DNA of 64,000 nt. Origin: Pseudomonas fluorescens. Its GTDB lineage: Bacteria; Pseudomonadota; Gammaproteobacteria; Pseudomonadales; Pseudomonadaceae. The stretch is taken from assembly GCF_002837185.1 (NCBI RefSeq), contig NZ_KZ477994.1:119769-183768 (forward strand), written 5' to 3'. The position numbers and the translations under genes are program-made. The notes under the pieces were generated by a model. It was not told the DNA's origin, did not search any database, and worked only from the letters and a program-made list of their open reading frames with translations. Positions 16,933 to 28,277 of the stretch are shown in pieces. The stretch's first letter is position 1. The number at the start of each line of letters is the position of its first letter.

Positions 16933-18160
16933 ATGAGCTTTGTTGTTCCTTGTAGGCTTTGAGTGCGTCAAGCCGTTCGCGCTTGAGCGCCTCGCCCAGC
17001 TCAGGGCCTTTGAAGCCTTTGTCCAGCAACGGTGCTACCTGCACCTCGCGCGCAACCTTCGCCGCACCACGCAGATAATCGGCCTGTGGATAAGTGCGCT
17101 GTTCAAAGCCCTTGCGACCCCGCGCATCCATCTCGCAGGCGACCACAAACTCCTCAAAGCGTTGCGGACGACGGTAGACGTCAAAACTCTGCAGCAACTC
17201 CAGTAGCGTCGAAGCCTTCAGCTCCAGGGCTCGATGGCCGTGGGTGTGATATTGGCCCACCAGCAGCGCCAGTTCCTGGCAATCCCGTGGCACTTTGAAG
17301 CGTTCATTGACGGTCTTGATCAGCTTCAAGCCCCGGTGTTCATGGGCAATATGCTGCGGCAACTTATCCACAGGTGTAAGGCCTTTGCCCAGGTCGTGCA
17401 ACAGGCAGGCCCAGCGTACGGTCAACGGTTGCTTGTACAAGGCCGCCTGCTCCAGCACGCTTAACGTGTGCAGGCCCGTGTCTATCTCGGGATGATGGGC
17501 TTCGGGTTGCGGCACGCCGAACAGCGCATCCACCTCCGGCATCAAGGTTTTCAGCGCATTGCAGTCGCGCAGCACTTGGATAAACACCTGAGGTTGATCT
17601 TCCATCAATGCCCGGGAAATTTCTTTCCAGCTGCGCTCCGGGGTCAGCGCATCCAGTTCGCCGGATTCGCTGAGCTGACGCATCAGCGCAAGCGTTGGCG
17701 CAGCCACAGTGAATCCCAGGTGCGCATAACGCGCGGCGAAGCGCGCAACGCGCAGGACTCGCAACGGATCTTCGGCGAAAGCGGGCGATACGTGACGTAA
17801 AGTCCGCGCGTCCAAATCGCGTTGGCCGTGGTAGGGGTCGGTCAGATTGCCGTCATCGTCTTCCGCCATGGCATTGATGGTCAGGTCGCGACGAATCAGG
17901 TCTTCTTCCAGCGTGACCTCGGGGCTGGCGTGAAACACGAAGCCGCCGTAACCCCTGCCACTTTTCCGTTCGGTGCGGGCCAGGGCGTATTCATCGCCGT
18001 TTTTCGGGTCCAGGAACACGGGGAAGTCAGCGCCGACCGGCTTGAAGCCTTTGGCCAGCATCTCTTCGGTGGTGGCGCCGACGACGACGCGGTCGATGTC
18101 GGTGACCTTGATGCCCAGCAGGCGATCACGCACCGCGCCGCCGACTTTGTAGATTTTCAT
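16928..18160 (-). CDS. cca: CCA-adding tRNA nucleotidyltransferase with HD domain
   Basis: A 410-residue class II nucleotidyltransferase that adds or repairs the 3' CCA end of tRNAs. The N-terminal head has GGAVRD and the catalytic Asp21/Asp23 (TDIDR), then the RRDLTINAM and [15 protein letters not shown] motifs. The C-terminal part has a metal-dependent phosphohydrolase motif HD (His255-Asp256, LLHDLGKG), as in E. coli Cca, so phosphatase or phosphodiesterase activity is likely too. It is convergent with folK, with its stop codon in the REPIN, and about 60 bases downstream of the spoVR stop codon. Confidence 0.98.
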   Translation of the reverse strand: MKIYKVGGAVRDRLLGIKVTDIDRVVVGATTEEMLAKGFKPVGADFPVFLDPKNGDEYALARTERKSGRGYGGFVFHASPEVTLEEDLIRRDLTINAMAEDDDGNLTDPYHGQRDLDARTLRHVSPAFAEDPLRVLRVARFAARYAHLGFTVAAPTLALMRQLSESGELDALTPERSWKEISRALMEDQPQVFIQVLRDCNALKTLMPEVDALFGVPQPEAHHPEIDTGLHTLSVLEQAALYKQPLTVRWACLLHDLGKGLTPVDKLPQHIAHEHRGLKLIKTVNERFKVPRDCQELALLVGQYHTHGHRALELKASTLLELLQSFDVYRRPQRFEEFVVACEMDARGRKGFEQRTYPQADYLRGAAKVAREVQVAPLLDKGFKGPELGEALKRERLDALKAYKEQQSSL

Positions 18161-18223
18161 GAAAAAGCCTCCATTAGCGGCACAGGATACCGCCTGTGCC
18201 TGGCCAATGGAGGCTTTACCGTT

Positions 18224-19789
18224 TCAGAGATGCACGACGGCCAGGTCCAGGCGTCCGTAGTCGTTGTCGTTGTGATCGCTGCGCGGTGGGACATGATGGG
18301 TTTTCATCACCTGGTCGCCCTGCAGGGTTTCCAGGTGGATATCGAAGCCCCATAGCCGGTGCAGATGCTTGAGCACTTCCTCGGTGGATTCGCCCAGGGG
18401 TTTGCGGTCGTGCTGCTGGTGACGCAAGGTCAGCGAGCGATCCCCCCGCACGTCGATGCTGTAGATCTGCACGTTGGGCTCGCGATTGCCCAGGTTGTAC
18501 TGCGCTGCCAGGGTCTCGCGGATAGTCCGATAGCCAGGCTCGTCATGGATTGCCGGGACTACCAGGTCCTCCTTGAGGTCGTCGTCCATGATGCTGAACA
18601 GCTTCAGATCGCGAATGACCTGGGGGGACAGGTACTGCAGGATGAAGCTCTCGTCCTTGAAACTGCTCATGGCGAACTTGATGGTGGAGAGCCAGTCGCT
18701 GCCGGCGATTTCCGGGAACCAGCGACGGTCCTCCTCGGTGGGGTGCTCGCACATGCGCCGGATGTCGCGGTACATCGCAAAGCCCAGTGCGTAAGGGTTG
18801 ATGCCGTTGTAATACGGGCTATCGAACCCGGGCTGGAATACCACGCTGGTGTGGGACGTGAGGAACTCCATCATGAATCCGTCGGTGACCAGGCCTTCGT
18901 CGTACAGGTCGTTCATCAGCGTGTAATGCCAGAACGTTGCCCAGCCCTCGTTCATCACCTGAGTCTGGCGCTGTGGATAAAAGTACTGGGCGATCTTGCG
19001 CACGATGCGCACGATTTCCCGCTGCCATGGTTCCAGCAACGGGGCGTGTTTTTCCAGGAAATACAGGATGTTTTCTTGAGGTTCGGCGGGGAAGCGTGCA
19101 TTGTCCTTGTCGCTGTTTTTGCCGGCACGCTTTGGAATGGTGCGCCACAGATCGTTGATCTGCTTCTGCAGGTGTTCCTCACGCTCCTGCTGGCGCAGAC
19201 GTTCTTCTTCTGCGGAAATCGGATAGGGGCGTTTGTAACGGTCGACGCCGTAGTTCATCAGGGCGTGGCAGGAGTCGAGCAAGTCCTCTACCGCGTCGAT
19301 GCCGTGGCGCTCCTCGCACTGCATGATGTACTGCTTGGCGAACACCAGGTAATCGATGATCGAACTGGCATCGGTCCAGGTGCGGAACAGGTAGTTGCCC
19401 TTGAAAAAGCTGTTATGCCCGTAGCACGCGTGAGCCACCACCAGCGCCTGCATGCAGATGGTGTTTTCTTCCATCAGGTAGGCGATGCACGGGTCGGAGT
19501 TGATCACGATCTCGTAGGCCAGGCCCATCTGGCCGCGAGTGTAGGACTTTTCGGTGCTGAGAAAGTGTTTGCCATAGGACCAATGGTGATATCCCAGCGG
19601 CATGCCGACGGAGGCGTAGGCATCCATCATCTGTTCGGCGGTAATCACTTCGATCTGGTTGGGGTAGGTGTCCAGCGCATAACCCGCCGCGATGCGGCTG
19701 ATTTCCCGGTCATAGGCCTGGATCAGTTCAAAGGTCCACTCGGACCCGGTGGAGATAGGTTGGCGCTTATGCTCTTTTTTGGCGGTCAT
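18224..19789 (-). CDS. SpoVR family protein (YcgB)
   Basis: A 521-residue SpoVR-domain protein, with the conserved [42 protein letters not shown] and [10 protein letters not shown] segments. In Bacillus SpoVR is linked to spore cortex formation. In Gram-negatives it is a stress and stationary-phase protein without a settled reaction, and the HEXXH-like NEGWATFWH stretch hints at metal binding. Its start overlaps the yeaH stop codon by four bases (ATGA), making translational coupling likely. It is the last gene of the prkA-yeaH-spoVR set, which is conserved as a unit and controlled by nitrogen or RpoS regulators in enterobacteria. Confidence 0.94.
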   Translation of the reverse strand: MTAKKEHKRQPISTGSEWTFELIQAYDREISRIAAGYALDTYPNQIEVITAEQMMDAYASVGMPLGYHHWSYGKHFLSTEKSYTRGQMGLAYEIVINSDPCIAYLMEENTICMQALVVAHACYGHNSFFKGNYLFRTWTDASSIIDYLVFAKQYIMQCEERHGIDAVEDLLDSCHALMNYGVDRYKRPYPISAEEERLRQQEREEHLQKQINDLWRTIPKRAGKNSDKDNARFPAEPQENILYFLEKHAPLLEPWQREIVRIVRKIAQYFYPQRQTQVMNEGWATFWHYTLMNDLYDEGLVTDGFMMEFLTSHTSVVFQPGFDSPYYNGINPYALGFAMYRDIRRMCEHPTEEDRRWFPEIAGSDWLSTIKFAMSSFKDESFILQYLSPQVIRDLKLFSIMDDDLKEDLVVPAIHDEPGYRTIRETLAAQYNLGNREPNVQIYSIDVRGDRSLTLRHQQHDRKPLGESTEEVLKHLHRLWGFDIHLETLQGDQVMKTHHVPPRSDHNDNDYGRLDLAVVHL

Positions 19790-21057
19790 GTCACTAACCT
19801 GCGCTGGAAGAGTTCACGGAAGACCGGGTAGATATCGCCGGCCGAGACCAATTGCTGCTGGGCGAACGTGTCGGCAAAGGCTTCACCGATGCGCTCGTAT
19901 TCGAACCACAGCGCCTGGTGCTCACGGGGGGTAATTTCGACGTAGGTGTAGTACTGCACGAAAGGCATGATCTGGTTGATCAGGATATCCCGGCAGATTG
20001 GCGAATCGTCGTTCCAGTTGTCACCGTCGGACGCTTGGGCCGCATAGATGTTCCACTCATTGGCCGGGTAGCGTTCGGCCATGATTTCCTGCATCAGTTT
20101 CAGTGCGCTGGAGACGATAGTGCCGCCGGTTTCGCGCGAGTAGAAGAATTCCTCTTCGTCCACTTCCCGGGCGCTGGTGTGATGGCGGATGAACACCACG
20201 TCGATCTTGTCGTAGTTTCGTTTCAGGAACAGGTACAGCAGGATAAAGAAACGCTTGGCGATGTCCTTGGTGGCCTGGGTCATGGAACCGGACACGTCCA
20301 TCAGGCAGAACATCACGGCCTTGGAGCTGGGGTTGGGGTGCTTGACCAGCAGGTTGTATTTCAAATCGAAGGTATCAAGAAACGGCACACGGTGAATGCG
20401 CGCACTGAGTTTTTCGATTTCGGCCTCTATTTCCTGGATATCACCGAAGTTATCCGGTTCTTCACGCTTCAAGCGCGCCAACTCTTCCTTGGCATGCTTG
20501 AGTTTTGCACGGCTGCTGCCTGACAGGGCGATACGTCGGGCGTGGGCTGAGCGCAGGGTGCGGATGATGTTGATACGGGACGGGTTGCCCTCGTTGCTGA
20601 TACCGGCACGTACGGTTTTGAAAGTGTCGGTACCGGTCAGGTTGCGTTTGACCAGGTTGGGCAGCTCCAGGTCCTCGAACATGAATTCCAGGAACTCCTC
20701 CTGGGTGATCTGGAACACGAACTCGTCCATGCCTTCGCCGGAATTACCGGCCTTGCCCGCGCCCTTGCCTCCACCGCCTCCTTGAGGGCGTGCAATGTGT
20801 TCACCCGTGGTGAATTCCTTGTTGCCGGGATGCACAACCGTCTGCTTGCCGCCCCGGCCGTGGTGCAGCACGGGTTCGTCGATGTCGCGTCCGGGAATGC
20901 TGATTTGTTCGCCATGCTCCATGTCGGTGATGGAGCGCCGGCTGACGGCCTCTTCAACTGCTTTTTTGATGTGGTCACGGTAACGCCGCAGGAAACGCTG
21001 GCGGTTTACCGTGCTCTTGTTCTTGCCATTGAGGCGTCGGTCGATCACATAGCTCAT
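19786..21057 (-). CDS. YeaH/DUF444 family protein with von Willebrand A domain
   Basis: A 423-residue protein. The N-terminal basic part and glycine-rich stretch ([12 protein letters not shown] near residue 95) lead into a VWA domain with the metal ion-dependent adhesion site DVSGSMT near residue 254. YeaH is known to act with the kinase YeaG/PrkA in adaptation to sustained nitrogen starvation; its biochemical role is unclear, probably as a scaffold or partner. It lies between prkA and spoVR, overlapping spoVR by four bases. Confidence 0.95.
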   Translation of the reverse strand: MSYVIDRRLNGKNKSTVNRQRFLRRYRDHIKKAVEEAVSRRSITDMEHGEQISIPGRDIDEPVLHHGRGGKQTVVHPGNKEFTTGEHIARPQGGGGGKGAGKAGNSGEGMDEFVFQITQEEFLEFMFEDLELPNLVKRNLTGTDTFKTVRAGISNEGNPSRINIIRTLRSAHARRIALSGSSRAKLKHAKEELARLKREEPDNFGDIQEIEAEIEKLSARIHRVPFLDTFDLKYNLLVKHPNPSSKAVMFCLMDVSGSMTQATKDIAKRFFILLYLFLKRNYDKIDVVFIRHHTSAREVDEEEFFYSRETGGTIVSSALKLMQEIMAERYPANEWNIYAAQASDGDNWNDDSPICRDILINQIMPFVQYYTYVEITPREHQALWFEYERIGEAFADTFAQQQLVSAGDIYPVFRELFQRRLVT

Positions 21058-21071
21058 GGGCCCCTCCGGGG

Positions 21072-21151
21072 AGCTTCAAGTTGTAAGCTGCAAGCGACAA
21101 GTAAAAGCGGATCGGCTTTTACTTGCAGCTTGTAGCTAAAAGCTTGCAGCT
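21072..21151. repeat. AGCT-rich imperfect inverted repeat (copy 1)
   Basis: An 80-base near-palindrome between prkA and yeaH: AGCTTCAAGTTGTAAGC ... AGTAAAAGC-GGATC-GCTTTTACT ... GCTTGTAGCTAAAAGC. It shares several 8- to 12-base blocks with a second element after argC. It could fold into a strong hairpin in the prkA-yeaH transcript and make the two genes unequal in expression. Confidence 0.8.
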
Positions 21152-21154
21152 ACT

Positions 21155-23077
21155 TCATTGCGATTTCCGGACCCGTAGGTACCATTCCGAAAGAAGGCGT
21201 ACCTGTTTGTCGGTGTAGCCGCGCTCGACCATCCGTGTGACAAAGTCGTTGTGTTTTTGCTGGTCCTCTTTGCTCGCCTTGGCGTTGAAGCTGATAACCG
21301 GCAGTAGATCCTCGGTGTTGGAGAACATTTTCTTCTCGATCACCACCCGCAGTTTCTCGTAGCTGAGCCAGGTTGGGTTCTTGCCGTTATTGTTGGCGCG
21401 GGCGCGTAGCACGAAGTTGACGATTTCGTTGCGGAAATCCTTCGGATTGCTGATGCCGGCAGGTTTTTCGATCTTCTCCAGCTCTTCGTTGAGCGCCACG
21501 CGGTTGAGGATTTCGCCGGTTTCGGGATCGCGGTATTCCTGGTCCTGAATCCAGAAGTCGGCGTACAGCACGTAGCGGTCGAAGATGTTCTGGCCGTACT
21601 CGCTGTAGGACTCCAGGTAAGCGGTCTGGATTTCCTTGCCGATGAATTCGATATAGCGCGGCGCCAGGTATTCCTTGAGGAAGCGCAGATAGCGCTCGCG
21701 GGTTTCGGCCTGGAACTGTTCCTGCTCGATCTGCTGCTCCAGCACGTAGAGCAGGTGCACCGGGTTGGCGGCGATCTCGTGGGGGTCAAAGTTGAAGACT
21801 TTGGAGAGGATCTTGAACGCGAAGCGCGTCGACAGCCCGTTCATGCCTTCATCGACGCCCGCCGTGTCACGGTATTCCTGGATCGATTTGGCCTTGGGGT
21901 CGGTGTCCTTGAGGTTTTCACCATCGTACACGCGCATTTTCGAGTAGATATTCGAGTTCTCCGGCTCCTTGAGGCGCGACAGCACGGTGAACTGGGCGAG
22001 CATCTTCAGGGTGTCGGGTGCGCAATGGGCCTTGGCCAGTGAGCTGTTGAACAGCAATTTGTCGTAGATCTTGATCTCATCGCTGACCCGCAGGCAGTAC
22101 GGCACCTTGACGATGTAGATACGGTCGATGAAGGCTTCGTTGTTCTTGTTGTTGCGGAAGGTGTGCCATTCCGATTCGTTGGAGTGCGCCAGCAGGATGC
22201 CGGTGAACGGAATCGCGCCCAGGCCTTCGGTACTGTTGTAGTTACCTTCCTGGGTGGCCGTGAGCAGCGGGTGCAGCACCTTGATCGGCGCCTTGAACAT
22301 CTCCACGAACTCCATCAGGCCCTGGTTGGCCCGGCACAGCGCGCCCGAGTAGCTGTAGGCGTCGGCGTCGTTCTGCGGGAATTCTTCGAGTTTGCGGATA
22401 TCGACCTTGCCCACCAGCGCCGATATGTCCTGGTTGTTCTCGTCGCCCGGCTCGGTCTTGGCGACGCCGATCTGGTTGAGGATCGACGGATAAAGTTTGA
22501 CCACGCGGAACTGGCTGATATCGCCGCCGAACTCGGACAGACGTTTGGTGGCCCAGGGCGACATGATGGTATTGAGGTAGCGCCGTGGGATGCCGAAGTC
22601 TTCTTCGAGGATCGCACCGTCTTCGGTGGCGTTGAACAGGCCCAGGGGCGACTCGAACACCGGTGAGCCCTTGATCGCGTAGAAGGGCACTTTTTCGATC
22701 AGCTGTTTGAGTTTTTCAGCTAGGGACGACTTGCCGCCGCCAACGGGGCCGAGCAGGTAGAGAATCTGTTTCTTCTCTTCCAGACCCTGGGCGGCATGGC
22801 GGAAGTAGGAGACGATCTGGTCGATGCATTCTTCCATGCCATGGAAGTCTTCAAAGGCCGGGTAGCGCCGGATCACCTTGTTGGAGAATATTCGCGACAG
22901 GCGCGAATTGTTCGAGGTGTCCACCAACTGCGGCTCGCCAATCGCCAGTAGCAGGCGTTCGGCGGCAGATGCATAGGTGCTGCGGTCCCGTTTGCACAGC
23001 TCGAGATACTCTTGAAGCGTGAGTTCTTCCTGCTGCGTGGACTCGAAACGTTGTTGGAAGTGGCTAAAGATACTCAT
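21155..23077 (-). CDS. PrkA/YeaG serine protein kinase
   Basis: A 640-residue PrkA-type kinase. An AAA-like N-terminal domain has the P-loop LLGPVGGGKSS near residue 102, and the C-terminal PrkA domain carries the kinase region (WLSYEKLRVVIEKKMFS near the end). E. coli YeaG is an ATP-dependent Ser kinase, or AAA protease by some reports, that works with YeaH in nitrogen and stationary-phase stress. The ATG at 23077 (MSIFSHFQQRFES) follows GAGGTGA and is the family start; the frame stays open 26 codons further up. The 285-base leader holds a perfect 10-bp inverted repeat. Confidence 0.95.
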   Translation of the reverse strand: MSIFSHFQQRFESTQQEELTLQEYLELCKRDRSTYASAAERLLLAIGEPQLVDTSNNSRLSRIFSNKVIRRYPAFEDFHGMEECIDQIVSYFRHAAQGLEEKKQILYLLGPVGGGKSSLAEKLKQLIEKVPFYAIKGSPVFESPLGLFNATEDGAILEEDFGIPRRYLNTIMSPWATKRLSEFGGDISQFRVVKLYPSILNQIGVAKTEPGDENNQDISALVGKVDIRKLEEFPQNDADAYSYSGALCRANQGLMEFVEMFKAPIKVLHPLLTATQEGNYNSTEGLGAIPFTGILLAHSNESEWHTFRNNKNNEAFIDRIYIVKVPYCLRVSDEIKIYDKLLFNSSLAKAHCAPDTLKMLAQFTVLSRLKEPENSNIYSKMRVYDGENLKDTDPKAKSIQEYRDTAGVDEGMNGLSTRFAFKILSKVFNFDPHEIAANPVHLLYVLEQQIEQEQFQAETRERYLRFLKEYLAPRYIEFIGKEIQTAYLESYSEYGQNIFDRYVLYADFWIQDQEYRDPETGEILNRVALNEELEKIEKPAGISNPKDFRNEIVNFVLRARANNNGKNPTWLSYEKLRVVIEKKMFSNTEDLLPVISFNAKASKEDQQKHNDFVTRMVERGYTDKQVRLLSEWYLRVRKSQ

Positions 23078-23135
23078 GACGTCGTCACCTCGCTCGATAC
23101 GTGGAGCCGACGCCGGATCAATCAGTCGATGCTGG

Positions 23136-23274
23136 CAGCCATTGGTGTTCCCCAATGGCTGTTTTCCCCCCAGAACACCCTGAAACGTTACCGATGACCC
23201 GCGCGCCGGTGTACCGGCTCTCCCCTGATTTGGATGGCCTGCGCTTAAGGATAGTTCGGAATCGGGGAGGTCAA
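23136..23274 (-). promoter_or_regulatory. prkA upstream region: perfect 10-bp inverted repeat and RpoS-like -10
   Basis: CAGCCATTGG-6 bases-CCAATGGCTG (23136-23161) is a perfect inverted repeat about 60 bases before prkA. Further upstream, minus-strand CTATCCTTAA (around 23245-23254) resembles the extended -10 of RpoS promoters, with TTGACC (23274-23269) 15 bases before it. A second palindrome GCCGGTGTACCGGC lies at 23205-23218. Control by RpoS is inferred from these matches and from the known behaviour of yeaGH. Confidence 0.4.
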
Positions 23275-23362
23275 GGCGCGATACGTAATTAGTTTGGCTG
23301 CGCCGTTCGTCAGAAGCGGCGCAAGCCCAAGCGTCACGCGGGGTAGCGGGGTGTGAAAAAAA

Positions 23363-23692
23363 TTATTGCGAATCGCCTGAAGAAATTTCCGCAGGATAGG
23401 TCGCACGCCACAGCTCAAAGCCGCCATCCAGGCTATAAACGTCGGAGAAGCCTTGGCTGATCAGATAGGCTGCGGCGCTTTGGCTGGAGTTACCGTGATA
23501 GCACGCCACGATCACTGGCGCGTCGAGGTCGGCGGCGCGGATAAAGTCCGCGATGTTGACGTTGTCCAGATGCTGGGCGCCGGCAATGTGGGCTGCGGCG
23601 TAAGTCGGCTGGTCACGGATATCCACAACCACGGCGCCTTGCTCGCGCAAGGCCTGGGCTTGTTCGGGAGGGATACGTTTGAATTCGCTCAT
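23363..23692 (-). CDS. glpE: Thiosulfate sulfurtransferase GlpE (single-domain rhodanese)
   Basis: A 109-residue single rhodanese domain. The active-site loop is CYHGNSS with catalytic Cys64, which carries the persulfide sulfur; the N-terminal VVVDIRD and C-terminal LDGGFELWR motifs are present. It moves sulfur from thiosulfate to cyanide or thiol acceptors such as thioredoxin. It lies 9 bases after apaH on the same strand and is probably cotranscribed with apaG-apaH, the usual Pseudomonas order. Confidence 0.95.
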   Translation of the reverse strand: MSEFKRIPPEQAQALREQGAVVVDIRDQPTYAAAHIAGAQHLDNVNIADFIRAADLDAPVIVACYHGNSSQSAAAYLISQGFSDVYSLDGGFELWRATYPAEISSGDSQ

Positions 23693-23701
23693 GGCGGGCT
23701 C

Positions 23702-24553
23702 CTAGGGCTTGGCGGCGGCCGTTTGTAGGGTGGGTGCAGGGGATTCACACTGGCAACTGATACGCTCGCCGGTGTCGATGTTCATCAGGGTCATGGCGCC
23801 GCCCCACACGCAGCCGGTGTCGAGGGCGAACACGCCGGGTTCTTCGCATTTGCCTTCAAGGGCGGCCCAGTGACCGAAGATGATCTTGGTGTCTCGGGTC
23901 TTGCGTTCCTTGTGGGCGAACCAGGGCCCGTAGCCGGGCAGGGCGGTGTCGGCGCCTTCCTTGCTCTTGAGGTCCAGCTTGCCCTGCGCCGTGCAGAAAC
24001 GCATGCGCGTGAAATAATTGGTGATCACTCTCAGGCGGGCGACGCCGGTGAGCGCGTTGTCCCACTTCACTGGCTCGTTGCCATACATGCCGTCGAGATA
24101 GGCGGTGTACAGGTTGTCATCGGCCAGGGCGCTTTCGACTTCGGCGGCGCACTTGAGGGCTTTCTTCAAGGTCCATTGCGGTGGGATGCCGGCGTGGACC
24201 AAGGCGATGTTGCGGGCCTCGTCGTAGTGCATGAGCTTTTGTCGGCGCAACCATTCGAGCAACTGCGCCCGGTCCGGTGCGTCGAGGATTTCGCGCAGGG
24301 TGTCGGCTTTTTTCAGGCGCTCGATGTTCTGGCCGGCCGCGAGCAGGTGCAGGTCATGGTTGCCCAGCACGCAGACCAGCGAATCGCGCAGGTTATAGAG
24401 GTAGCGCAGGGTTTCCAGCGACTGCGGGCCACGATTGACCAGATCGCCGACCAGCCACAGGCGATCGTTCGCGGGGTCGAAGGCAACCCGTTCAAGCAGG
24501 CACTTGAGGGGCTCCAGGCACCCTTGCAGGTCACCGACCGCGTATGTCGCCAT
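23702..24553 (-). CDS. apaH: Diadenosine tetraphosphatase ApaH
   Basis: A 283-residue metallophosphatase that hydrolyses Ap4A to two ADP and removes Np4N caps from RNA 5' ends. The phosphoesterase signature is complete: VGDLQG near the start, GDLVNRG around residue 36, GNHD near residue 65, and VHAGIPP near residue 122. The ATG overlaps the apaG stop codon by one base, so translation is coupled. Confidence 0.97.
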   Translation of the reverse strand: MATYAVGDLQGCLEPLKCLLERVAFDPANDRLWLVGDLVNRGPQSLETLRYLYNLRDSLVCVLGNHDLHLLAAGQNIERLKKADTLREILDAPDRAQLLEWLRRQKLMHYDEARNIALVHAGIPPQWTLKKALKCAAEVESALADDNLYTAYLDGMYGNEPVKWDNALTGVARLRVITNYFTRMRFCTAQGKLDLKSKEGADTALPGYGPWFAHKERKTRDTKIIFGHWAALEGKCEEPGVFALDTGCVWGGAMTLMNIDTGERISCQCESPAPTLQTAAAKP

Positions 24554-24933
24554 CAGTGCAGGGCTCCGGGCACCGCGAGGCGGAAGGGCTTGATGGTGGC
24601 GTCGAACAAATGGCCGTCGGTGGCTTTCATCTGATACGAGCCCTGCATGGTGCCAACCTTGGAGGTCATCACCGTGCCGCTGCTGTAGGTATGGCTGGCG
24701 CCGATGTCGATCACCGGTTGCTGGCCGACAACGCCCGCGCCGCGTACTTCTTCAACCTGACCATCACCGTCGGTGATCACCCAGTGGCGTGACAGCAACT
24801 TGGCCGGCACCAGCCCGTTGTTTTTCACCGTGATGGTGTAGGCAAAGGCAAAGCGGTTGAGTTCAGGTTGCGATTGGTCCGCCAGGAAGCGGGTGACGAC
24901 GCTGACGTCGATCTGGTAGCGAGGATCGGACAT
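24553..24933 (-). CDS. apaG: ApaG protein (fibronectin III-like fold)
   Basis: A 126-residue ApaG-domain protein beginning [16 protein letters not shown], with the family segments [19 protein letters not shown] and GVVGQQPVI...YSSGTVM. ApaG is conserved next to rsmA/ksgA and apaH. Its role is not settled and has been linked to cobalt resistance and magnesium efflux in Salmonella. It is separated from rsmA by a REPIN. Confidence 0.96.
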   Translation of the reverse strand: MSDPRYQIDVSVVTRFLADQSQPELNRFAFAYTITVKNNGLVPAKLLSRHWVITDGDGQVEEVRGAGVVGQQPVIDIGASHTYSSGTVMTSKVGTMQGSYQMKATDGHLFDATIKPFRLAVPGALH

Positions 24934-25039
24934 GCAAGAGGCCTTAAAAGCAAAAGCGGAGGACAGCAGATGCGGATCAGTCTAGGCCAAGAGCAGGGCA
25001 CTAGGCCAGACATGCTATCGGGTATGACGCGGTTCACAG

Positions 25040-25127
25040 GTGGGAGGGGGCTTGCTCCCGATAGGGGTGTACCAGTCGCTGAATATATTGACTGGTCTAC
25101 CGCAATCGGGGGCAAGCCCCCTCCCAC
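25040..25127. repeat. REPIN (GTGGGAGGGGGCTTG type)
   Basis: Inverted REP pair between apaG and rsmA. The left arm GTGGGAGGGGGCTTGCTCCCGAT has T where the right arm keeps the GCCCCC form. It lies just past the rsmA stop codon and before apaG, inside a same-strand gene run, so it may shape the 3' end of the rsmA transcript. Confidence 0.95.
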
Positions 25128-25135
25128 ATGTGTGC

Positions 25136-25954
25136 TTACACCTGGTCTGCTACTGGCGCAGGCTGGATGGCCAACTGGTCGGCCAGGCGCACGAATGCGG
25201 CCAGGTCCAGTTGCTCGGGACGCAGGCTGCCATCGACGCCGGCTGCTTCGATCTCGGCATTGCTCAACAGCGCCTTGAGCGTGTTGCGCAGGGTCTTGCG
25301 GCGTTGGTTGAACGCTTCGCGCACGACGCGCTCCAGCAGTTTGTGGTCCTTGGCCGGGTGCGGCAGTACCGCATGCGGCACCAGGCGCACGATGGCCGAG
25401 TCGACCTTCGGCGGCGGGTTGAACGCACCCGGGCCGACGTTGAACAGGTGTTCGACGCGGCAGTGGTACTGAACCATGATCGACAGGCGGCCCCAATCGC
25501 CACCCCCTGGGCCGGCGGCCAGGCGTTCCACCACTTCTTTTTGCAGCATGAAGTGCATGTCGCGGATGATCCCGGCGTTGTTCAGCAGGTGGAATATCAG
25601 CGGGGTGGAGATGTTGTACGGCAGGTTACCGACAACGCGCAGGCTGTTGGGCGCGGCGTTGAGGGTGTTGAAGTCGAACTTCAGCGCATCGCCCTGATGC
25701 AGGTTGAAGTTGGGCTTGTCGGCAAATTGCTGATTGAGGATCGGGATCAGGTCTTTGTCCAGCTCCACCACATCCAGTTGACCGCCACTGGCCAGCAGGC
25801 CTTGGGTCAGAGCGCCCTGGCCCGGGCCGATTTCCAGCAGGCGGTCTTCTGGCTTGGCATGGATGGAGCGCAGGATGCGGTCGATCACGCCAGCGTCGTG
25901 CAGGAAGTTTTGCCCGAAGCGCTTGCGCGCCCGGTGTTGGTAATGCTCGGTCAT
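25136..25954 (-). CDS. rsmA: 16S rRNA dimethyladenosine transferase RsmA (KsgA)
   Basis: A 272-residue methyltransferase that dimethylates the two adjacent adenosines near the 3' end of 16S rRNA. It has the [11 protein letters not shown]-terminus, the SAM-binding [10 protein letters not shown] (residues 41-50) and the catalytic motif IV NLPY (Asn110-Tyr113). The start overlaps the pdxA stop codon by four bases, the classic surA-pdxA-ksgA coupling. Not to be confused with the RNA-binding CsrA/RsmA of pseudomonads. Confidence 0.98.
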   Translation of the reverse strand: MTEHYQHRARKRFGQNFLHDAGVIDRILRSIHAKPEDRLLEIGPGQGALTQGLLASGGQLDVVELDKDLIPILNQQFADKPNFNLHQGDALKFDFNTLNAAPNSLRVVGNLPYNISTPLIFHLLNNAGIIRDMHFMLQKEVVERLAAGPGGGDWGRLSIMVQYHCRVEHLFNVGPGAFNPPPKVDSAIVRLVPHAVLPHPAKDHKLLERVVREAFNQRRKTLRNTLKALLSNAEIEAAGVDGSLRPEQLDLAAFVRLADQLAIQPAPVADQV

Positions 25955-26940
25955 ATACGGGTCTCGGCCATCTGATAGGCGGTTTCCAGGGCCACGTGCA
26001 GGCTGCCGGTATCGATCTTGCCGCTGCCTGCCAGGTCCAGGGCAGTGCCATGGTCGACGGAGGTGCGGATGATCGGTAGGCCCAGTGTCACGTTGACTGC
26101 GGCGCCGAAGCCTTTGTATTTCAGCACGGGCAGCCCCTGGTCATGGTACATCGCCAGCACTGCGTCGCAGTGCTCCAGATATTTGGGGGTAAACAGAGTG
26201 TCTGCAGGCAATGGGCCGCGCAGGTCCATGCCTTCTTGGCGCAGGCGCTCTAATGTCGGTTCAATGATGTCGATTTCTTCATGGCCCAAATGGCCGCCTT
26301 CACCGGCGTGGGGGTTGAGCCCACAGACCAGGATGCGCGGTTGGGCAATGCCGAATTTTTGTTGCAGGTCGGCGTGCAAGATGCGCGTGACGCGTTCGAT
26401 GCGCTCGGCGGTGATGGCGTCGGCGATATCGCGCAGCGGCAGATGGGTGGTAACCAGCGCGACGCGAAGGCCACGGGTGGCCAGCATCATCACGACTTGT
26501 TCGGTCTGGGTGAGTTCGGCAAGGAATTCGGTATGGCCGGAGAAGGCGATGCCGGATTCATTGATCACGCCTTTATGGACGGGCGCGGTGATCATGCCGG
26601 CGAAGTCGCCGTCGATGCAGCCTTGCCCGGCACGGGTCAGGGTTTCCAGGACAAAGGCGGCATTGGCCTTGTCCAGTTGTCCGGCGACGACCCTGGCGTG
26701 CAAAGGGGTGTCCCACACGTACAGGCTGCCCGCTGGCGCCGGCAGGTCGGGCCAATTGTCCGGTGCGACGCTCAGCAGGTTGACGGCCACACCCAGTTGC
26801 GCGGCCCGCTCAAGGAGCAGGTCGCGGCTGGTAATGGCAATCAGGGGATGTGGCTGGGGTTGCGAGGCGAGCAGCAGGCACAGGTCTGGACCAATGCCGG
26901 CCGGCTCGCCGGGTGTTACCGCGAAACGCTGGGGTTTCAC
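25951..26940 (-). CDS. pdxA: 4-hydroxythreonine-4-phosphate dehydrogenase PdxA
   Basis: A 329-residue enzyme of the deoxyxylulose-5-phosphate dependent vitamin B6 route. It oxidises 4-phosphohydroxy-threonine with NAD; the product then condenses in the PdxJ step. Family motifs include [15 protein letters not shown] at the start, [26 protein letters not shown] with a metal-binding His, and [12 protein letters not shown] near the end. The start codon is GTG, overlapping the surA TGA stop (GTGA), so it is translated by coupling. Confidence 0.97.
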   Translation of the reverse strand: MKPQRFAVTPGEPAGIGPDLCLLLASQPQPHPLIAITSRDLLLERAAQLGVAVNLLSVAPDNWPDLPAPAGSLYVWDTPLHARVVAGQLDKANAAFVLETLTRAGQGCIDGDFAGMITAPVHKGVINESGIAFSGHTEFLAELTQTEQVVMMLATRGLRVALVTTHLPLRDIADAITAERIERVTRILHADLQQKFGIAQPRILVCGLNPHAGEGGHLGHEEIDIIEPTLERLRQEGMDLRGPLPADTLFTPKYLEHCDAVLAMYHDQGLPVLKYKGFGAAVNVTLGLPIIRTSVDHGTALDLAGSGKIDTGSLHVALETAYQMAETRI

Positions 26941-28277
26941 TGGGCTGCCTGGTCGGTGCCTGTTTGCTCGGCGCCTGGCAGCTTGTTTTCTACGTAGGCT
27001 TCGTCACGGATCTGACGCAACCAGGTTTGCAGCTCTTCGTCGTACTTGCGGTTGCGCAGTACGGTCAGGGCTTGCTGTTCGCGGGCCTGGTTGGTGTTGT
27101 CGGTGGCGCGACGGCCAAGGACTTCCAGTACATGCCAGCCGTATTGGGTCTTGAACGGCTTGGACAGCACGCCTTGCGGCGTATCGGCCATCACCTGCTG
27201 GAACTCGGGCACCAGAGCTTTCGGGTCGATCCAGTTCAGGTCGCCGCCGTTGAGGGCCGAGCCTGGGTCTTCCGAGAAACTCTTGGCCAGGGTGGCGAAG
27301 TCTTCACCGCTTTCGATGCGGTCATAGATCTTCTGGGCCAGCTCCTTGGTTTGTGCCTCGGTGCGGATTTCGCTCGGTTTGACCAGGATGTGACGAACGT
27401 GTACTTCGTCTTTCAGCGAGGTCTCGCCGCCGCGCTTGCCGAGCAGCTTGAGGATGATAAAACCGCCTGGGGTACGCGCCGGTTGGGTGATGTCACCCAC
27501 GTTCATGGCACTCAGCTCACGGTCGAACGGCGGTGGCAGTTGCGCGGCTTTACGCCAGCCCATGTCACCACCGTCGAGCGCGTTGTCGCTGCCGGACTGG
27601 GCAATCGCCATCTGCGCGAAATCAGCGCCCGCCTTGAGGCGGTCGTAGATCGCCTGGGTTTTGGCCGCAGCGGCATTGAGCTGCTCGGCGTTGGCACTGT
27701 CTGGCGTCGGGATCAGGATATTGGCCAGGTGCAGCTCTTCGGAGAGTTGCATCTTGCCCAGGTCCGAGGCCAGGAAGTTCTTCACTTCCTGCTCCGACAC
27801 CTGAACCCGCTCCGCTACGCGGCGTTGGCGTACACGGCTGATGATCATTTCCCGCTTGATCTGGTCACGCGCGTCCTCATAGGACAGGCCATCGTGCGCC
27901 AGGGCTGCGCGGAACTGATCGATGCTCATGTTGTTACGTTGAGCGATGGTACCGACGGCCTGGTTCAGCTCTTCGTCCGAAATACGGATGCCGGAGCGTT
28001 CGCCGATCTGCAGTTGCAGGTTTTCGACGATCAGGCGTTCCAGCACCTGGGGTTCCAGGACGCTGGTCGGCGGTACCCCACCGCCACGCTTGGCGATGGT
28101 TTGCTGAACTTCCTTGACCCGTTGGTCCAGCTGGCTCTGCATGATCACGTCGTTATCGACGATGGCTGCGACTTTATCCAGCTGTTGCACCGCGGCATGC
28201 GCCGAGGCGGCACCCAGGAACAGCGCGCCCAGCACTAGCGGGCGCAAACACTCAGAAAGCTTTGTCTTCACGTTCAC
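26937..28277 (-). CDS. surA: Periplasmic chaperone/peptidyl-prolyl isomerase SurA
   Basis: A protein of about 446 residues that escorts outer-membrane proteins to the Bam complex. Signal peptide with the AASAHA cleavage region, N-terminal SurA domain ([19 protein letters not shown]), then two parvulin domains (about residues 170-280 and 285-385). I chose the GTG at 28277 ([13 protein letters not shown]) because GAAGG lies five bases before it; a TTG four codons earlier or a GTG two codons later are possible. The start lies inside the 3' end of lptD, whose product is itself a SurA client. Confidence 0.95.
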   Translation of the reverse strand: MNVKTKLSECLRPLVLGALFLGAASAHAAVQQLDKVAAIVDNDVIMQSQLDQRVKEVQQTIAKRGGGVPPTSVLEPQVLERLIVENLQLQIGERSGIRISDEELNQAVGTIAQRNNMSIDQFRAALAHDGLSYEDARDQIKREMIISRVRQRRVAERVQVSEQEVKNFLASDLGKMQLSEELHLANILIPTPDSANAEQLNAAAAKTQAIYDRLKAGADFAQMAIAQSGSDNALDGGDMGWRKAAQLPPPFDRELSAMNVGDITQPARTPGGFIILKLLGKRGGETSLKDEVHVRHILVKPSEIRTEAQTKELAQKIYDRIESGEDFATLAKSFSEDPGSALNGGDLNWIDPKALVPEFQQVMADTPQGVLSKPFKTQYGWHVLEVLGRRATDNTNQAREQQALTVLRNRKYDEELQTWLRQIRDEAYVENKLPGAEQTGTDQAAQ

